Assembly (NCBI GenBank): GCA_947460595.1
Contig: CANHGS010000010.1
Span: 52,508 to 116,507 of the forward strand
Source: Bacteroidota bacterium
GTDB lineage: Bacteria; Bacteroidota; Bacteroidia; Chitinophagales; Chitinophagaceae
Length of the DNA: 64,000 bases
Direction of reading: 5' to 3'
The notes below the pieces were generated by a model. The model worked only from the letters and a program-made list of their open reading frames with translations, had not been told where the DNA came from and ran no database searches. Every line of letters begins with the position of its first letter. The first letter of the stretch is position 1. Below, piece after piece: positions 45,362-56,100 of this stretch. Made by a program: the position numbers and the translations under genes.

Positions 45362-45925
45362 ATGCATGAAATAGAACCATTTTTTAATTGGCGACATATC
45401 TATGTGGCTGAAGAAGATCCAAAATCTCCTTTTTTTGGGAGAACCTATAGCGAGTTTGAATTTTCCCAAACTGTTTACAATTACTATATCCATCCACAAT
45501 GGGATGATTTTGGCAGTAAGACCTTGTACTTAAAAATCATTTATGTTGACTATGAATTACATTTTGCAGTGATTGAATTAATAGGAGAATGGAATGATGC
45601 TATAGAAAACGATATCATGGAATTGAAAAGAGAAATCTTAGATATTCTTTATCATCAAGGAATTTATAAATACATTTTAATCACAGAAAATGTGCTCAAT
45701 TTTCACAGTAGCGATAAGGAATACTACCAAGAATGGTATGATGAAATTACAGAAGCAGAGGGCTGGATTGTGGCTTTAAATATGTCAGAAGCCACCCAAC
45801 AGGATTTTCGCAAAAAAAAGTTACATTATTATATAGAACTAATGGATCTGCCTGATTGGAGGGTTTTCAAACCTTATCATTTGTATAAAAAAATGGATGA
45901 AATACAGCAGAAAAGACTGGATTAA
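45362..45925 (+). CDS. Conserved-looking protein of unknown function after murQ
   Basis: This 187-residue acidic protein starts three bases after the murQ stop, so it is surely co-transcribed. It is rich in Tyr, Trp, Glu and Asp (EPFFNWRHIYVAEEDP, DYELHFAVIELIGEWND) and has no signal, membrane helix or known motif. Mixed alpha/beta pattern suggests a small cytosolic domain. DLPDWRVFKPYHLYKKMDEI ends it. I do not recognise the family and give no function. Confidence 0.75.
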   Translation: MHEIEPFFNWRHIYVAEEDPKSPFFGRTYSEFEFSQTVYNYYIHPQWDDFGSKTLYLKIIYVDYELHFAVIELIGEWNDAIENDIMELKREILDILYHQGIYKYILITENVLNFHSSDKEYYQEWYDEITEAEGWIVALNMSEATQQDFRKKKLHYYIELMDLPDWRVFKPYHLYKKMDEIQQKRLD

Positions 45926-45962
45926 GAAAAGGCCTTATATTTAACCCATAAAATTATCAGAA

Positions 45963-46118
45963 ATGTCACTACCCGTAAACAATAAAAACAGCGGAAAACC
46001 TGGAAGCAAGGGTCCTAAAGCCAGTGCTGCAGGTTCTAAATTTATTGCTAAGCCTGGCGCAAAAGCAGTAGGCACCACAAAGAAACCCATTAAAACTGGG
46101 GGATCTAGAGGAAGTTAA
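45963..46118 (+). CDS. Small basic Gly/Lys/Ser-rich protein (51 aa)
   Basis: An ATG at 45963 opens a 51-codon frame ending TAA at 46116-46118, 37 bases after the preceding gene and before a strong terminator. The product is low-complexity and basic: SLPVNNKNSGKPGSKGPKAS at the start, KFIAKPGAKAVGTTKKP in the middle, TGGSRGS at the end. No signal or fold is evident; it is probably disordered and may bind nucleic acid or anionic polymers. Codon use and placement before the terminator support a real gene. Confidence 0.6.
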   Translation: MSLPVNNKNSGKPGSKGPKASAAGSKFIAKPGAKAVGTTKKPIKTGGSRGS

Positions 46119-46135
46119 CTTGTTTTCACTAATTG

Positions 46136-46166
46136 AAAGGCTGTTCCTAACCGAACAGCCTTTTTT
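46136..46166 (+). terminator. Terminator of the murKQ operon
   Basis: GGCTGTTC (46139-46146), loop CTAACC, GAACAGCC (46153-46160), then six T. AAA before the stem extends the pairing. It lies 18 bases after the small basic gene and faces the convergent hutU stop at 46192. Confidence 0.95.
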
Positions 46167-46191
46167 GTTATTTCAATTGTGAAAATTTGAG

Positions 46192-47868
46192 CTATGCCAG
46201 CCTTTCTTCTAATCCCAGTTTGTGTTTGCGTAAATGATCTTTGGCAATATCATAACCAGCATCAGCGTGTCTAATAATTCCCATACCAGGATCGTTTCTT
46301 AAAACACGCGCTAATCTTTGTTCGGCCGCATCGGTCCCATCTGCTAGAATGACCATCCCAGCATGGATACTATAGCCCATACCTACTCCACCACCATGGT
46401 GCAAGCTTACCCAAGAAGCTCCCCCAGCGGTATTAATCAAAGCATTTAAAATAGGCCAATCGGCTACAGCATCAGATCCATCAAGCATGGCTTCCGTTTC
46501 TCTATTGGGTGATGCAACAGAACCCGTATCTAAATGATCTCTTCCAATGACAATTGGGGCTTTTACTTTACCCGTTCTCACTAATTCATTAAATGCCAAT
46601 CCCGCTTTTTCTCTTTCACCTTGACCCAGCCAACAGATTCTTGCAGGTAGACCCTGAAAAGCTATTCTTTCTTTGGCCATTTTCATCCAACGCAACAATC
46701 CCTTATTTTCAGGGAATAGGTTACAAATCAATTCATCTGTAACGGCAATATCTGCTGGATCTCCACTTAAGGCAGCCCACCTAAAAGGACCTTTTCCTTC
46801 ACAAAACAAGGGACGAATATAAGCTGGTACAAATCCAGGAAAATCAAATGCATTGGTTAACCCATGTTCTTGAGCTCTGGCTCTTAGATTATTGCCATAA
46901 TCAAAAGTAATAGCGCCTAAAGCTTGGAGTTCCAGCATAAGTTCAACGTGCTTTTTCATGCTATCATAACTCAACGCTATATAAGCAGTTGGATCAGATT
47001 TTCTTAAGGCATTGGCAGCATCATTATCCAAACTATGGGGCACATAACCAATTAATGGGTCGTGTGCCGATGTTTGGTCTGTTAATACATCCACTGTAAT
47101 CTTTCTTTCAATCAATCTTTCTAAAAGTTGAACCGCATTACAGCGCACACCAATACTAATAGATTCACCAGCTAATTTTGCCCCAACGGCACGGTCAATT
47201 GCAAGGTCTATATCGGTAAATTTTATATCTAAATAACGGGTTTCTAAACGTTTGTCAATGCGCCATTCCTCTACTTCAGCAACCAAACAAACTCCATCAT
47301 TCATGGTTACAGATAAGGGTTGCGCACCACCCATGCCACCCAAACCGGCGGTAACGGTTAGTGTTCCTTTTAAACTACCTTGAAAATGCTTGTTGGCAAC
47401 AGCCGCAAATGTTTCATAAGTACCCTGTACAATTCCTTGAGAACCAATGTAAATCCAGGAACCAGCCGTCATTTGACCATACATCATCAAACCCTTTTTC
47501 TCCAATTCAGTAAAATGCTCCCAGGTTGCCCACTTGGGTACTAATTGAGAATTAGAAATTAATACCCTTGGTGCATCTGGATGCGTTTTAAGCATTCCTA
47601 CGGGCTTACCACTTTGCACCAATAATGTTTCATCATCCTCTAAATCCTTTAGCGCTTTGATGATTAAATCCAGACTTTCAAAATTCCTAGCAGCTTTTCC
47701 CCTACCCCCATAAACAATCAGGTCATCAGGTCTTTCTGCTACCGCAGGATCTAAATTGTTTAACAACATCCGCAATGCAGCTTCCTGAACCCAACCCTTA
47801 CAATTTAAAGTAGTGCCAGTTGGCGTAGCATATTTGATAGGGTCATATTTGCTGTTAGTAGGTAACAT
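46192..47868 (-). CDS. hutU: Urocanate hydratase
   Basis: The 558-residue enzyme converts urocanate to imidazolone propionate in histidine breakdown. The NAD-binding segment [16 protein letters not shown] and a Gly-rich C-terminal block ([19 protein letters not shown]) are diagnostic, and length is standard. The other hut genes (hutH, hutI, hutG) are not in the window. The small TPR gene precedes it by 22 bases on the same strand. Confidence 0.97.
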   Translation of the reverse strand: MLPTNSKYDPIKYATPTGTTLNCKGWVQEAALRMLLNNLDPAVAERPDDLIVYGGRGKAARNFESLDLIIKALKDLEDDETLLVQSGKPVGMLKTHPDAPRVLISNSQLVPKWATWEHFTELEKKGLMMYGQMTAGSWIYIGSQGIVQGTYETFAAVANKHFQGSLKGTLTVTAGLGGMGGAQPLSVTMNDGVCLVAEVEEWRIDKRLETRYLDIKFTDIDLAIDRAVGAKLAGESISIGVRCNAVQLLERLIERKITVDVLTDQTSAHDPLIGYVPHSLDNDAANALRKSDPTAYIALSYDSMKKHVELMLELQALGAITFDYGNNLRARAQEHGLTNAFDFPGFVPAYIRPLFCEGKGPFRWAALSGDPADIAVTDELICNLFPENKGLLRWMKMAKERIAFQGLPARICWLGQGEREKAGLAFNELVRTGKVKAPIVIGRDHLDTGSVASPNRETEAMLDGSDAVADWPILNALINTAGGASWVSLHHGGGVGMGYSIHAGMVILADGTDAAEQRLARVLRNDPGMGIIRHADAGYDIAKDHLRKHKLGLEERLA

Positions 47869-47890
47869 TTGTTAGGGATTTATAAGGTCA

Positions 47891-48202
47891 CTAGTATACA
47901 AGATCTTCATAAGCCGCTTGCAATTCGTTGTAAGCATGGTTGTCCTTGGCCAATTTTGCCGCTTCCATTCCTTTTTCATACCACTGAATGGCCAAATTAG
48001 TTTGTTCCATTTTTTCTAACAATTTGGCAAGGTGATAATAGGAACCAATATAATCAGGTGATTCAATCAATATAGCTTCAAATAGCGCTTTGGCTGGCAA
48101 ATCATCACCAACTTTAATGTATTCCAATGCCAATGCATGCCTTAAAAAATTATCTTTTGGATTGGTTTCCAAAAAGGCGTTAATTTTTGCAATTCGATCC
48201 AT
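47891..48202 (-). CDS. Small tetratricopeptide-repeat protein
   Basis: The 103-residue product contains about two and a half TPR units, with DNFLRHALALEYIKVGDDLPA, SPDYIGSYYHLAKLLEKM and AIQWYEKGMEAAKLAKDNHAY. No signal or membrane segment. TPRs bind proteins; the partner is unknown. It lies just ahead of hutU on the same strand, possibly by chance. Confidence 0.85.
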   Translation of the reverse strand: MDRIAKINAFLETNPKDNFLRHALALEYIKVGDDLPAKALFEAILIESPDYIGSYYHLAKLLEKMEQTNLAIQWYEKGMEAAKLAKDNHAYNELQAAYEDLVY

Positions 48203-48301
48203 CTTTCAAAGTTAATGGATGGCTTGGATTATTAATCAGGAATAGAAATCTGTTTATAAAATCTGAATTTTAAAAAATAATCATAAAATAGTCAGAGGTC
48301 C

Positions 48302-48331
48302 TTTGCGGGTTCAAATTCGTTTGTATCTTTG
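48302..48331 (+). promoter_or_regulatory. Promoter of etfBA
   Basis: TTTG at 48302-48305, an 18-base spacer, then TATCTTTG at 48324-48331 match the Bacteroidota -33 and -7 elements. The -7 box is about 49 bases before the etfB ATG. Confidence 0.75.
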
Positions 48332-48379
48332 CGATAGTTGCATAAACAACTATCTGTCTCAAGCTTAAACGAATTGCAT

Positions 48380-49123
48380 ATGAAAATACTTGTTTGTATT
48401 AGTAAGACTCCGGACACAACTACTAAGATTGCATTTAAAGATGGCAACACCCAATTAGACGATAATGGGGTACAATGGATTATCAATCCCTATGATGAAT
48501 GGTACTCATTAGTAAGAGCCATTGAATTGAAAGAAAAAGACCCCTCCGCTATCATACATCTTGTAACGGTTGGTGGAGCTGATTGTGACCCCATTATTCG
48601 CAAAGCACTGGCACTGGGCGGTGACGAAGCATTTAGAATAAATGCTGATAGCTCAGACAGTTATTTTATTGCTGCGCAAATTGCAGAACTAGCTAATAAA
48701 AATGGCTATGATTTGATTTTTACTGGCAAAGAAGCCATTGATTATAATAGCGCTGCCATTGGGGGCATGGTGGCAGAATTAGTAGGTACTCCCTATATTT
48801 CTTTGGCTACTATTTTTGAACTGAATGGTCAAACGGCAACCATTACTAGAGAAATAGAAGGTGGTGAAGAAGTAGCTACTGTTAATCTTCCCATAGTTGT
48901 TAGTTGTCAAAAAGGCATGGCAGAACAACGCATTCCAAATATGCGCGGCATTATGGCGGCAAGAACTAAACCTTTACAAGTCTTGGAACCCGCTGCAGTA
49001 GATAGTTTAACAAATATTGTAGGCTATGAATTACCACCCGCAAAAGCAGGTTGTAAAATGGTAGCTGCGGACAATGTTGCAGAACTTATAAGACTATTAC
49101 ACGAAGAAGCTAAGGCATTCTAG
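48380..49123 (+). CDS. etfB: Electron transfer flavoprotein beta subunit
   Basis: From the ATG at 48380 the protein has 247 residues and begins MKILVCISKTPDTTTKIAF. VTVGGADCDPIIRKALALGGDEAFRI and DYNSAAIGGMVAELVG are typical of EtfB and its AMP-binding region. With EtfA it carries electrons from acyl-CoA and other dehydrogenases to the quinone pool. The open frame 14 codons upstream is excluded by the family start. etfA follows by 60 bases. Confidence 0.95.
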   Translation: MKILVCISKTPDTTTKIAFKDGNTQLDDNGVQWIINPYDEWYSLVRAIELKEKDPSAIIHLVTVGGADCDPIIRKALALGGDEAFRINADSSDSYFIAAQIAELANKNGYDLIFTGKEAIDYNSAAIGGMVAELVGTPYISLATIFELNGQTATITREIEGGEEVATVNLPIVVSCQKGMAEQRIPNMRGIMAARTKPLQVLEPAAVDSLTNIVGYELPPAKAGCKMVAADNVAELIRLLHEEAKAF

Positions 49124-49183
49124 TGATTTTGAAATAACCAATTGGTTTTTGAATTTTTAATTTTTACTTTTTAATTTTCAATC

Positions 49184-50149
49184 ATGTCCGTTTTAGTTTA
49201 TATAGACCAGTCTGATAACCAGGTTAAAAAATCAGCCTATGAAATACTTACTTATGGAGCCAAATTAGCTGCTCAAATGGGTGTATCAGCTGCGGGTATT
49301 ATCTTGGGAAAAGTCAATGACAATTTAGCTGATTTAGGAAAATACGGTGTTACTACCATCCATCAAGCCAGCCAAGAAAGTTTGAACCAATTAGATACCC
49401 AAGTAGCCGCAAAAATCATTGCAGATGCTGCACAAGCCACAGGAGCAACTGTTTTGGTATTTTCTCAGAACCATAGCGGTAAAGCAATTGCTTCAAGGGT
49501 TGCTGCAAGACTTAAAGCAGGTTTGGTAGCAGGCGCTGCCAGCTTACCCGATACCAGCAATGGATTTGTGGTCAAAAAAACTGTTTTCTCTGGCAAAGCT
49601 TTTGCTAACGTAAGTATCAACACTGCTATTAAAGTAATTGCTTTAAACCCCAATAGCATTTCCGCTGTTGCTGGTGAAGGAACAGCCACTGTTTCAGCAT
49701 TAAACGCTGCAGTAGATGCACCAAAAGTAACCATCACTGCTGTTAATAAAATCACAGGAGAGATTCCTTTAACCGAAGCTGACATTGTAGTAAGTGGCGG
49801 AAGAGGATTAAAAGGACCTGAGAACTGGGGCGTATTATTAGACTTAGCAAAAGCACTTGGCGCTGGAACTGCCTGTAGTAGGCCTGTTGGCGATGCGCAT
49901 TGGCGTCCACACCATGAACACGTTGGACAAACCGGTGTTCAAGTAGCTCCTAACTTATATATTGCCTTGGGCATTTCTGGAGCCATTCAGCACTTAGCGG
50001 GTGTGAATAGAAGCAAGATAATGGTAGTCATAAATAAAGATCCTGAAGCCCCTTTCTTCAAAGCTGCTGATTATGGAATAGTGGGTGACTTATTTGACAT
50101 TGTTCCACAAATGACCGCCGAGATTAAAAAAATAAAAGGGATTGTATAA
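49184..50149 (+). CDS. etfA: Electron transfer flavoprotein alpha subunit
   Basis: The 321-residue protein starts MSVLVYIDQSDNQVKKSAY. The C-terminal FAD domain carries VSGGRGLKGPENW, SRPVGDAHWRPHHEHVGQTG and ALGISGAIQHLAGV, all conserved FAD contacts. Partner of EtfB. An AT-rich spacer separates the two genes. The terminator beyond it ends the unit. Confidence 0.97.
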   Translation: MSVLVYIDQSDNQVKKSAYEILTYGAKLAAQMGVSAAGIILGKVNDNLADLGKYGVTTIHQASQESLNQLDTQVAAKIIADAAQATGATVLVFSQNHSGKAIASRVAARLKAGLVAGAASLPDTSNGFVVKKTVFSGKAFANVSINTAIKVIALNPNSISAVAGEGTATVSALNAAVDAPKVTITAVNKITGEIPLTEADIVVSGGRGLKGPENWGVLLDLAKALGAGTACSRPVGDAHWRPHHEHVGQTGVQVAPNLYIALGISGAIQHLAGVNRSKIMVVINKDPEAPFFKAADYGIVGDLFDIVPQMTAEIKKIKGIV

Positions 50150-50182
50150 GTAATTCAAAACTTTGTTTGGATATTGTATAAG

Positions 50183-50211
50183 TGCCTCCCGAATGGGGGG
50201 CATTTTATTTT
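50183..50211 (+). terminator. Terminator of etfBA
   Basis: TGCCTCCC (50183-50190), loop GAAT, GGGGGGCA (50195-50202) with one G-T pair, then TTTTATTTT. It follows etfA by 34 bases. Confidence 0.85.
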
Positions 50212-50314
50212 CCAAAATGCAGCTACACTAATCCAACAAAAAAAACACTATTCCAATAGTCTTTAATGTCCCTTTTGGCAATAGTACCATCACTTATGAA
50301 GCTTAAAGTCCTGA

Positions 50315-51100
50315 TTAAAGTCCACTCAATCTTCCCCCATCCACTGGCAAATTAATTCCATTAATATATGCAGCTGCTGGACTGCAAAGAAAGGCAACAG
50401 CTGCGCCAAATTCTTCTGGCTCACCCAATCTACCCGCAGGAATTAAAGACACTGTTTTCTTGAGAATATCCTCTGGCAATAATCCTGATTTCTCCGCTTG
50501 GTTGGTAAACAAATATTGCAATCGTTGGGTATTGGTATAACCCGGCAAAACATTGTTAACCGTAATACCAAAACCGCCCAATTCATTGGCCATGGTCTTG
50601 GCCCAATTGGCAACGGCTGACCTTACTGTATTTGAAATACCTAATCCATCAATGGGCTGTTTTACGGATGTAGACAAGACATTGATAATTCTACCAAAAC
50701 CAGCAGCTTTCATTCCGGGAACCAAGGCTTGGGTTAATAAATGGCTTACTGAAAGATGTGCTTGAAACGCTTTTTCCAAATCCTGTATAGGTGTTGCTAA
50801 CAAAGGTCCTGCAGCTGGACCTCCTGTATTATTAACCAATATTTCTATGGCACCCTTTTGGAGCCTTTCTTTGATTTTTGAAACCAACAATTCTGGCTCA
50901 TGTGTATCAGCTGCTATCCATTCATGGTTTTGCCCTTGAACTTGAGGTAAGGAGGCAACAAAAAAATTTAAAACAGCTTCCCTCCTAGCCAAAACTATAA
51001 TATTGGCACCCAATAAGGCCAGTTCAGTGGCTATGGCTGCTCCTAGGCCTTGTGATCCTCCACAAACCAAGGCTGTTCTTCCTGTAAGATTTAGATTCAT
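50315..51100 (-). CDS. SDR-family protein with altered Tyr/Lys active site
   Basis: The 261-residue SDR has the cofactor motif CGGSQGLGAAIA (residues 13-24) and NNTGGPAAGPL. The active-site Tyr and Lys are missing: after S143/S145 the motif reads GISNTVR, with Ser156 and Arg160 where Tyr and Lys are normal. This altered clade is common and often annotated as 3-oxoacyl-ACP reductase-like; its chemistry is not clear. It starts 12 bases downstream of the cupin gene stop on the same strand. Confidence 0.85.
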   Translation of the reverse strand: MNLNLTGRTALVCGGSQGLGAAIATELALLGANIIVLARREAVLNFFVASLPQVQGQNHEWIAADTHEPELLVSKIKERLQKGAIEILVNNTGGPAAGPLLATPIQDLEKAFQAHLSVSHLLTQALVPGMKAAGFGRIINVLSTSVKQPIDGLGISNTVRSAVANWAKTMANELGGFGITVNNVLPGYTNTQRLQYLFTNQAEKSGLLPEDILKKTVSLIPAGRLGEPEEFGAAVAFLCSPAAAYINGINLPVDGGRLSGL

Positions 51101-51111
51101 AAGAATGCTTT

Positions 51112-51438
51112 TTACAAATTGCGATAATCCTCTCTAACAGGATTAAATACATCCATTAACTTACAATCTGTAATGGCTAATCCCGAATGAGGAACATTAG
51201 AAGGGATGACCACCATTTCACCCGCTCCAAATTCCACTGGATCTCCATCCAATGTCAATTGAAACCTTCCTTCTAAAACAAGCGAGACCTGTTCATGAAT
51301 ATGGTGATGCGTTGGTAAACTTTCTCCTTTTTTTACTTCTAGAAAAGAAAGGGTCATACTGTCTGTATGTACAAAACGAGCAGGATATCCTTTTACAATT
51401 TCTTTGACAGGAATAGCAGCAAGGTTAATTTTGGGCAT
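51112..51438 (-). CDS. Small cupin protein
   Basis: The 108-residue single cupin barrel has the metal motif LPTHHHIHEQVSLVLEGRF (His, His, Glu) and the second His in IPSNVPHSGLAI. It is likely a metal-dependent isomerase, dioxygenase or sugar-acid-binding protein. It is 12 bases upstream of the SDR, so the pair may share a small catabolic task; which one is unknown. Confidence 0.88.
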   Translation of the reverse strand: MPKINLAAIPVKEIVKGYPARFVHTDSMTLSFLEVKKGESLPTHHHIHEQVSLVLEGRFQLTLDGDPVEFGAGEMVVIPSNVPHSGLAITDCKLMDVFNPVREDYRNL

Positions 51439-51572
51439 GGACTAGGTTTTGTGAACCGGAAAGTTAACAATGGATTTGGAATAAAAAAATCCTAGTCTTT
51501 CAAATAGAACCGCTTGATTTTGATAGCCTAAGCCATTTTGCAGCTTAAAAATCGTTACTTTCGCAAACAATT

Positions 51573-52160
51573 ATGAAGAAGATTGAACTGGAAATAGTGG
51601 CGCTATCGCACAGTATCACACAAACCCATTCCTATGCCGTTGTGTTGGGAGAATTAAATGGTTTGAGACGATTACCCATTGTGATTGGTGGTTTTGAGGC
51701 ACAGGCCATTGCCGTGGCTTTGGAACATATGCAACCCAGCCGCCCTTTGACACATGATTTGATGAAAAATTTCATGAATGCTTTTGCAGTGGAACTTCAA
51801 GAAGTCATTATTAGCGATTTACAAGAAGGTATTTTTTACTCCAAACTGGTTTGTTACACAGACAATGACACGGTAGAAATAGATAGTAGAACCAGTGATG
51901 CTTTAGCCCTAGCAGTGAGATTTGGTTGTCCCGTTTACACTTATGAGCATATTTTAGACAATGCTGGTATTTTAATGGAAGACAATGGCGCTAAAAAAGG
52001 CAAATCAGAATCTGTTGGAGCTGAGGAGTCAGCTTCTGACAGAGAAGACCTTAGCGGATTAGGCATTGAAGAATTACAGGTTTTACTAAATAAAGTATTA
52101 GAACAAGAAGATTATATCCGCGCCATTGCTATCAGGGATGAGATTAATAAAAGAAAATAG
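51573..52160 (+). CDS. Bifunctional nuclease domain (BFN/DUF151) protein with UVR motif
   Basis: The 195-residue protein has an N-terminal BFN domain (about 1-130: MKKIELEIVALSHSITQTHS, LPIVIGGFEAQAIAVALEHM, SRTSDALALAVRFGCPVY) and an acidic linker, then a C-terminal UvrB/UvrC-like helix pair (LNKVLEQEDYIRAIAIRDEI). BFN proteins have been reported to have nuclease activity; their role in bacteria is not settled. ispE follows by 12 bases. Confidence 0.9.
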   Translation: MKKIELEIVALSHSITQTHSYAVVLGELNGLRRLPIVIGGFEAQAIAVALEHMQPSRPLTHDLMKNFMNAFAVELQEVIISDLQEGIFYSKLVCYTDNDTVEIDSRTSDALALAVRFGCPVYTYEHILDNAGILMEDNGAKKGKSESVGAEESASDREDLSGLGIEELQVLLNKVLEQEDYIRAIAIRDEINKRK

Positions 52161-52172
52161 TAATCCTTCAAC

Positions 52173-52994
52173 ATGGTTTTATTTCCCAATTGCAAAATCA
52201 ACCTAGGCTTGCATATTACCCGTAAAAGGGAAGACGGATACCATGATTTAGAAACAGTGTTTTATCCAATTGGCATCAAAGATGTATTAGAAATAATCCA
52301 TTCCAAAGATCCAAATGAAGCCTGCTCTTTTAGTAGTTCAGGTCTTGCCATTCAAGGCAACTCAACAGATAATCTTTGTGTAAAAGCTTATCATCTTTTA
52401 AAAAAAGACTTCCCACAACTTCCTGCCATTCAAATGCATTTACACAAACTAATACCCATGGGTGCTGGATTGGGTGGTGGCAGTGCCGATGGTGCATTTG
52501 CTTTAAAGCTTTTACATCAACTATTCCATCTTGGCATTTCAGAAAATCAGCTAATTCAATACGCACTTGAGCTAGGAAGTGACTGTCCTTTTTTTATCAT
52601 TAATCAGGCTTGTATTGGAAAAGGCAGAGGCGAACTGCTAGAAAAAATTACGTTGGATTTGAGCCAATACCAATTTATGATTGTCAATCCAGGAATACAT
52701 ATTGGTACTGGATGGGCGTTCTCTCATATTACACCCAAAGCAGTGTCAATTTCTCTGAATGCCATCATCAACCAGCCTATTGAAACTTGGAAGGATTGTT
52801 TGAGTAATGATTTTGAAGCACCTGTAATGGCTTCCTATCCAGAAATAGCTCAGATTAAACAGGCATTATATGATGCAGGTGCTATTTATGCTTCTATGTC
52901 GGGAAGTGGTAGCACCCTATATGGTATTTTTAAAAAAGGCTTTACACCTAAGGTTTCCTTTCCTAGTCATTACATGACTACCCTAGTAGATTAG
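52173..52994 (+). CDS. ispE: 4-diphosphocytidyl-2-C-methyl-D-erythritol kinase
   Basis: The 273-residue GHMP kinase begins MVLFPNCKINLGLHITRKRE with substrate Lys and Asn, has the ATP loop PMGAGLGGGSADGAFAL and a C-terminal motif SMSGSGSTLYGIF. It acts in the non-mevalonate isoprenoid pathway. It lies immediately after the BFN gene. Confidence 0.96.
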   Translation: MVLFPNCKINLGLHITRKREDGYHDLETVFYPIGIKDVLEIIHSKDPNEACSFSSSGLAIQGNSTDNLCVKAYHLLKKDFPQLPAIQMHLHKLIPMGAGLGGGSADGAFALKLLHQLFHLGISENQLIQYALELGSDCPFFIINQACIGKGRGELLEKITLDLSQYQFMIVNPGIHIGTGWAFSHITPKAVSISLNAIINQPIETWKDCLSNDFEAPVMASYPEIAQIKQALYDAGAIYASMSGSGSTLYGIFKKGFTPKVSFPSHYMTTLVD

Positions 52995-53147
52995 ATAATT
53001 TCTAACATTTATGTTATTTTATTAGACAAAACAAACTATTACCTGTTAGTTTTATTAAACTGTTTGTTAAATTCCTATTTATTTTGTAATTTGCCACTAT
53101 CGATTGCCCACCATTATATTTCCTGAATATTAATAATTCGGTTGCGT

Positions 53148-56100
53148 ATGCATGACACAACAACCCAACAAGGATTATACGATCCTTCGTTTGAACATGA
53201 CGCCTGTGGTATAGGTTTTGTAGCGAATATCAAGGGCAACAAATCGCATCAGCATATTTCTGATGCTTTGACCGTGCTGGAAAACATGGAACACCGTGGC
53301 GCATGCGGATGCGAGAACAATACCGGTGATGGAGCTGGAATCATGTTGCAAATGCCCCATGAATTCTTCTTTGACGAGTGTATTAGCTTGGGAATTCACC
53401 TACCCTCTTATGGTAAATATGGTGTTGGATTTCTGTTCTTTCCCAAAGAAATTAGGCTAAGAGAAGCATGCAGAGACATTTTCAATCGCGCAGCAGAAAA
53501 GCTTGGATTAGAAATTCTTGGCTATAGAAAAGTACCTGTAAACAGAACCGATATTGGACCTACCGCTCTTTCTGTGGAGCCCTGCATGGAACAAGTGTTT
53601 ATTGGTTGCCCTGATCATATCAATGACCCTGAGGTATTGGAACGCAAATTGTTTGTCTTACGCAATTATGCTACTCATACCATTCAGAATACGGTTAAAA
53701 AAGACGGGATTGGGTTTTACCTTTCTTCGCTTTCTTACAAAACCATCGTTTATAAGGGACAGCTAACAAGCGGTCAAGTTAGGGGCTATTTCCCTGACCT
53801 AAGTGACAAACGCGTGGTTTCTGCTTTTGGATTGGTACATAGTCGTTTTGCCACCAATACTTTTCCTTCTTGGAAATTAGCCCAACCTTTCCGCTATATT
53901 GCCCACAATGGAGAGATCAATACCCTACAAGGAAATTTAAACTGGCTTCGTACCAGTGAAAAAGGATTCACTTCTCCATTCTTCAGCAAGGAAGAAATGG
54001 ACATGTTGTTACCCATTGTTACAGCAGGCCAATCAGATAGCGCTAGCTTGGATAATATGATTGAGCTCTTAACCCTTACAGGCAGGTCTCTTCCACATGT
54101 GATGATGATGCTCATTCCGGAAGCATGGGATGGCAATCATGACATGGACCCCATCAAGAAAGCATTTTATGAATTCCATGCCTGTATGATGGAACCCTGG
54201 GATGGCCCTGCTTCTATTTCCTTTACTGATGGAAAAATTATTGGAGCAACTTTAGATCGTAATGGCCTAAGACCATCGCGCTACTGCGTTACAACGGATG
54301 ACCGTGTGATCATGGCATCAGAAACGGGCGTTCTTCCTATTGACCCGTCTACCATTATTGAAAAAGGACGCTTACAACCGGGTAAGATGTTTGTGGTAGA
54401 CATGGAACAGGGACGCATCATCAGTGACGAAGAATTAAAACAAGAAATCTGTTCTCACAAACCATATACAGAGTGGTTAAACAAATACAAGATCCGCCTG
54501 GAAGAATTACCAGAACCAAGGGTTATGTTTACCCATCTGGAACACGATCAGGTTTTTAAATACCAAAAAGGGTTTGGTTATAGCACAGAAGACCTTGACA
54601 ATATTATTGCCCCAATGGCTTTGGATGGCAAAGAACCTATTGGATCCATGGGCACTGACACACCATTAGCTGTGTTAAGCGATGAACCACAACATTTGAG
54701 TAGTTATTTTAAACAACTATTTGCACAGGTAACCAACCCTCCTATTGATCCAATCAGAGAAAGGATGGTCATGTCTTTGGCAACATTTGCAGGAAGTACA
54801 GGCAACCTACTAGTGGAGGACCCACTGGCTTGTCACGTAGTGGCTTTACAGCACCCTGTTTTAAATAACCATGACTTAGAAAAAATCAGAAGTATTGATA
54901 CGGGCATCTTCCAAGCCAAAACTTTGCAAACCTATTTCAGGGCAGATGGTAAACCAGGTTCTTTGAAAAAAGCCTTGGACCGTTTGTGCAGATACGCTGT
55001 AGACGCTGTAGAAGATGGTTTTGAAGTAATTATCTTAACCGATAGGGCCATTGATTCTGACCACGCTCCCATTCCTTCTTTATTGGCTACCGCCGCAGTA
55101 CACCATCACTTAATCAGAAAAGGTTATAGAGGCCAAGTAGGTATTATTGTTGAAGCAGGAGACGTTTGGGAAGTACACCATTTTGCTTGCTTGATTGGGT
55201 TTGGTGCTACGGCTATCAATCCTTATTTAGCATTGTCTACCATTAGAGACATGAAAATTTCTGGCAAAATCAATTCTGATTTGGATCCAGAATATTTAAA
55301 GAAGAATTATATTAAAGCCGTTAATGAAGGGCTATTGAAAGTGTTCTCTAAAATGGGTATCTCCACTTTGCAATCTTATCAAGGAGCTCAGATTTTTGAA
55401 ATCATTGGACTCAATAGAGAGGTAGTAGACTTGTATTTTACAGGAGCTACTTCAAGGATTCAAGGCATGGGGCTTGATGAAATTGCCAAAGAAACCTTGT
55501 CCAAACATTTCTTTGCCTTTAGCAAAAAAGAGATTCCTGTAGATAGACTAACCGTTGGTGGTATCTATCAGTGGAAACGCAAAGGAGAATTCCACTTATT
55601 CAATCCTCAAACCATTCACTTGTTGCAACATAGTACCAAGATGAATGACTACGAGACTTTTAAGAAATATAGCAAGCTGGTCAATGATCAATCTGTAAGG
55701 GCTTGTACCATTCGTAGTCAGTTTCAATTCAAACCCAATAGAGTTTCTATTTCTATTGATGAGGTTGAACCAGCAGAAAGTATCTACAAGCGCTTTGCAT
55801 CTGGCGCCATGTCTTTTGGATCCATCTCTTGGGAAGCGCATACCACATTAGCTATCGCTATGAATAGGCTTGGCGGAAAAAGCAATACGGGGGAAGGTGG
55901 GGAAGACGAAATTCGATTTGAGAAAATGGCCAATGGCGATAGCATGCGCTCAGCCATTAAACAAGTAGCATCGGCACGTTTTGGTGTTACCAGTTATTAT
56001 TTAACGGAGGCTGACGAATTACAAATCAAAATGGCACAAGGAGCCAAACCTGGTGAAGGTGGTCAATTACCAGGTCATAAAGTGGACGATTGGATTGGAA

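Noticed and set aside
53142..53147. TTG start two codons upstream for gltB
   Set aside because: The ATG at 53148 already gives a normal short propeptide before Cys20.
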